Shown in pieces: positions 61,487 through 64,000 of a stretch of 64,000 nt of DNA. The number at the start of each line of letters is the position of its first letter. Positions within the stretch are counted from its first letter, which is position 1. The notes below the pieces were generated by a model. It made no database searches and had not been told where the DNA came from. It saw nothing but the letters and a program-made list of their open reading frames with translations. Made by a program: the position numbers and the translations under genes. The stretch comes from Martinezella calliandrae. GTDB taxonomy: Bacteria > Pseudomonadota > Alphaproteobacteria > Rhizobiales > Rhizobiaceae. Where the stretch lies: the NCBI RefSeq assembly GCF_030272695.1, contig NZ_JARFYN010000024.1:1-64000 (forward strand), written 5' to 3'.

Positions 61487-62803
61487 ATGGGCTGGAACCG
61501 GCTGTATAGCTTGAAAAGCTACATCAAGTCTTCCTTGTGGCTCGTACCGTTTATCGCCTTACTTCTCTACCTCCTAGCAATTCGCATGGTCTATCTGTTT
61601 AAGCAGTGGTTGATTTGGATCGAGCCCTGGCCATGGGGCGTGGCGGGCTCGCAGAGGCTGCTGGAAACGATTATCACGATGACGCTGACGTTCGTCGTCT
61701 TTACGTTTGGGTCGCTGCTTGTCGCGATCCAGATCGCTGGTGGTCAACTGACGCCTAGGATCATCGCGACAACCTTGCTCCGCGACAACGCCATCCGATT
61801 TACTGTCGGGCTTTTCGTGTTCACGCTGCTGTTTGCAACTGGCGCGCTCGCAAGACTGGAAACCGACGCCGAGCATGCCGTCATCGGTATCGCGAGTCTT
61901 TTGGGTTTTCTGTCAATAGCCGCCTTCCTTTATTTGATCGACTACGCCGCCCGTCTCTTGCGACCGGTGAGCATTGTCTTGCTGGTTAGCGAGGATGGTC
62001 GCGCGGTCATCGAGGACGTCTACCCGACGATGGCGACAAACGAAGCTGACGCCATCACCATCGATCCGAGACCAAGCGCTCGGCCAGACAAGGTCATCCT
62101 CTACAGTGGACGGCCCGCCATCATCGTGGCAATCAATAAAAAGGCCTTGCTGTCATTGGCCGAGAAAACGCTGTCGGTCGTCGAACTGGTCCCGAGGATC
62201 GGTGATTTTGTGGCCTCTGGCGAGCCCCTCTTTCGATTGTACGGCAGTCGATTTCCCGAGGAATCCGTCCTGAAATCCATGGTCGCCTTCGGACCAGAAC
62301 GGACCCTTGAACAAGACGCGACATTCGCCTTCAGGATCATCGTGGACATTGCCATCAAGGCCCTCTCAAAGGCGATAAATGATCCAACGACCGCGGTGCT
62401 CGCGATCGATCAATTGCAGCGCCTGCTTTGCTTCGTAGGTAAGCGAAACCTGACTCGAGAAACGGTCTTGAACCAATCGGGAGAACTGCGGGTTATCTGC
62501 AGGACCCCGGACTGGGAGGATTTCGTAAAGTTGACCTTCAGCGAAATTCGGCTCTATGGCGCAGAAAACTTCCAGATCGCGCGCCGCCTGCGCGCCGTGC
62601 TGGAATATGGCTTGCAGGTTCTACCCGATTTCCGCCGACCTGCTTTGGAGGAAGAACTGAAATTGTTGGATCGGCGGCTGGCACAGTTATACGACTTTCC
62701 GGAAGACTTGGCGCTTGCCCAAATGGCTGATTCACAGGGCCTGGGCGGTTCGACGCCTTCGACTCTGCGATTTTTGCCCGGCAAACCCTCAGTTTCGCCG
62801 TGA
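61487..62803 (+). CDS. DUF2254 membrane protein
   Basis: A 438-residue membrane protein. The N-terminal half has about four helices (roughly 15-37, 58-82, 100-122, 132-155). The conserved FVVFTFGSLLVAIQIAGGQLTPRII follows helix 2. The soluble half has RPAIIVAINKKALLSLAEK, then the characteristic DIAIKALSKAINDPTTAVLAIDQL block. Family function unknown. GAGGGA precedes the ATG. The FNR/FixK box upstream suggests microaerobic expression. Confidence 0.87.
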   Translation: MGWNRLYSLKSYIKSSLWLVPFIALLLYLLAIRMVYLFKQWLIWIEPWPWGVAGSQRLLETIITMTLTFVVFTFGSLLVAIQIAGGQLTPRIIATTLLRDNAIRFTVGLFVFTLLFATGALARLETDAEHAVIGIASLLGFLSIAAFLYLIDYAARLLRPVSIVLLVSEDGRAVIEDVYPTMATNEADAITIDPRPSARPDKVILYSGRPAIIVAINKKALLSLAEKTLSVVELVPRIGDFVASGEPLFRLYGSRFPEESVLKSMVAFGPERTLEQDATFAFRIIVDIAIKALSKAINDPTTAVLAIDQLQRLLCFVGKRNLTRETVLNQSGELRVICRTPDWEDFVKLTFSEIRLYGAENFQIARRLRAVLEYGLQVLPDFRRPALEEELKLLDRRLAQLYDFPEDLALAQMADSQGLGGSTPSTLRFLPGKPSVSP

Positions 62804-62815
62804 TGCCAAGCCGCC

Positions 62816-63823
62816 CTATGAAGTCAACGTCGCGGTCGCTCTGATGTCGCCGACGTGAATGCCGTTCCAATTGCTGAGTGCCTTATTGGCCATCGCCGCC
62901 AGACCGGCATGGACGTCGCTGCCTCTTTCAAAGAAACGGGCGAGCGTGGCCGAAACCATGACTTCCGCGGCACGGCCGTTGCCGTCATCGGCTTTGACCG
63001 CAATAGCGACGCCCTGTTCGGGAACTGCGGCGCAGAAGACGCCTTCGGCGCCGGTCTTTGCGAAGATGCGGCCGGGCGCGATCTGCATCAGCTTGGTGCA
63101 GGCGCGACCAGTGCCGGCAACGTAGAAGGGTTCGGCCATGCAGGCCTCGAACAGGCGGCGCGAGGCCTTGGCGCGCGCCGGTTCCAGGCCATTGCCCGTC
63201 GCCATCTTGGCGAAACCATGTGCCAAGTTTCTGAGCGGCACGGCATAATTTGGGATGGAGCATCCGTCGGTGCCGCAATTATCGTGACCGAGCGGCGTGC
63301 CCGTCAGGCTCTGCATCGTCGCGCGGATCTGCTGCTGCAGCGGATGGTCGTAGCCGACGTAGCCCTTGGGATCGATGCCCTGATGGCAACAGGCGCAGAC
63401 AAAGCCGGAGTGTTTGCCCGAACAGTTATTGTGCAGCGCCGTCGGCTTGTTGATGGTGCGCGCCTGGTGAATGAGCGTCTTCTGGTCGGAGGACCAATGT
63501 GCGCCGCATTCCAGCGTGCTGACATCGCGGCCCGCGCGGGCCAGCATGGAGGCAGCCAGTGCCACATGCGCATCTTCACCGCTGTGAGAGGAGCAAGCCA
63601 GTGCCAACTCAGTGTTGCCGAAGCCATAGGCATCCGCCGCTCCGCTTTCGACCAATGCCAAGGCTTGCATCGCCTTGCACGCCGAACGGGGAAACACGCT
63701 CCTCTCGATATCACCAAGCGACAGCACGACCTTCCCATCGCCATCAATCACAGCGACCGAACCGCGGTGACGGCTTTCTACGAGATTTCCACGGGTGATT
63801 TCGACGCAGACGGGATTGGACAT
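62816..63823 (-). CDS. Asparaginase II, R. etli ReAV type
   Basis: A 335-residue asparaginase of the family typified by the Rhizobium etli enzymes, which differ from E. coli-type asparaginases. It hydrolyses L-asparagine to aspartate and ammonia. Motifs are PRSACKAMQALAL (S-x-x-K pair), ACSSHSGEDAHV, HNNCSGKHSGFVC and GHDNCGTDGCSIPNYAVPL (Cys and Asp of the zinc/active site). The ATG at 63823 fits the family start. Converges with DUF2254 (12 bases). Confidence 0.9.
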   Translation of the reverse strand: MSNPVCVEITRGNLVESRHRGSVAVIDGDGKVVLSLGDIERSVFPRSACKAMQALALVESGAADAYGFGNTELALACSSHSGEDAHVALAASMLARAGRDVSTLECGAHWSSDQKTLIHQARTINKPTALHNNCSGKHSGFVCACCHQGIDPKGYVGYDHPLQQQIRATMQSLTGTPLGHDNCGTDGCSIPNYAVPLRNLAHGFAKMATGNGLEPARAKASRRLFEACMAEPFYVAGTGRACTKLMQIAPGRIFAKTGAEGVFCAAVPEQGVAIAVKADDGNGRAAEVMVSATLARFFERGSDVHAGLAAMANKALSNWNGIHVGDIRATATLTS

Positions 63824-64000
63824 AATGGGAAGCGCTCTTTGATTTGTGGGATACCTACTGATAGCCGCTGCACCGAGGAATGCCAATCGTCATATGAAGT
63901 GAAACGCGTGCAGGAATTTGTGACTTCCGTGACGAGCGGCGATCGACCCAGCGGAATTGATACTCGCGATGGATAGCCGCCGTGGTAGCCTGGAAAGCTT
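63824..64000. other. Window end, no gene seen
   Basis: About 177 bases upstream of the asparaginase start. I see no reliable gene; a gene may begin beyond the window. Confidence 0.4.

Noticed and set aside
62855..63976. 373-codon plus-strand frame
   Set aside because: Antisense of the asparaginase gene.
1..64000. CRISPR array, tRNA, rRNA or prophage
   Set aside because: No regularly spaced repeats, no cloverleaf or rRNA sequence that I could recognise, and no phage structural or integrase genes.

Overview
The window reads as chromosomal DNA of a fast-growing rhizobium (order Hyphomicrobiales, Rhizobium or a close relative). This rests on high and even GC, the identity of almost every gene (ohr/ohrR, an R. 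etli-type asparaginase, methylmalonyl-CoA mutase, a TIGR03808-type Tat repeat protein, a ligase/exonuclease pair, an FNR/FixK box) and a rhizobial style of short operons with divergent regulators. I see no rRNA, tRNA, CRISPR array or prophage. The only mobile-element trace is a broken IS110-family transposase near 43.9-44.4 kb.

Layout. 0.3-4.9 kb: a GNAT acetyltransferase, a scar where a C39-like peptidase and a SAM methyltransferase have both lost their N-termini, two periplasmic c-type cytochromes, a LysE exporter and a WYL regulator. 4.9-14.8 kb: small regulator/enzyme pairs (SDR/AraC, SnoaL-like/AraC, a frameshifted PEBP gene with an MFS exporter, TetR/GST), sodB, an ADP-ribose/CDP-alcohol phosphatase-like protein and an Asp/Glu-racemase-like protein. 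14.9-25.1 kb: ilvE, a zinc alcohol dehydrogenase, a patatin phospholipase, a tam-like methyltransferase, a solitary zwf, a metallophosphoesterase, then a zone of gene decay that includes a HerA/YjgR-type ATPase whose Walker A segment is inverted. 25.4-32.0 kb: a VOC/DUF1579/DUF899 group facing a MarR regulator, a RES-Xre toxin-antitoxin pair, ohr-ohrR, and two tandem L,D-transpeptidase lipoproteins. 32.1-44.5 kb: methylmalonyl-CoA mutase (small and large chains), an alpha/beta hydrolase, ATP-dependent DNA ligase plus exonuclease, a nitrilase, a TMEM175-like channel, a PAS-GAF-GGDEF-EAL protein and the IS110 remnant. 44.6-64 kb: a beta-helix Tat protein, a seven-gene leucine-degradation operon, two GSTs, LysR and DeoR regulators, a DUF2254 protein behind an FNR/FixK box, and an ReAV-type asparaginase.

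How it works together. The largest metabolic unit is the minus-strand operon 56378-45978. It holds an indolepyruvate ferredoxin oxidoreductase-type enzyme, isovaleryl-CoA dehydrogenase, both methylcrotonyl-CoA carboxylase subunits with a RidA protein between them, HMG-CoA lyase and an enoyl-CoA (methylglutaconyl-CoA) hydratase. Together these could take the leucine-derived 2-oxo acid to acetoacetate and acetyl-CoA. The oxidoreductase at its head may do the job usually done by the branched-chain 2-oxoacid dehydrogenase. ilvE and methylmalonyl-CoA mutase elsewhere in the window fit the same branched-chain and odd-chain carbon theme.

The most notable non-routine signals are gene scars, which cluster in 0.8-25 kb, and several well-formed operator sites (TetR, MarR, OhrR, DeoR-like, FNR/FixK) in divergent promoters. 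All family names come from motif recognition by eye; no database search was run.
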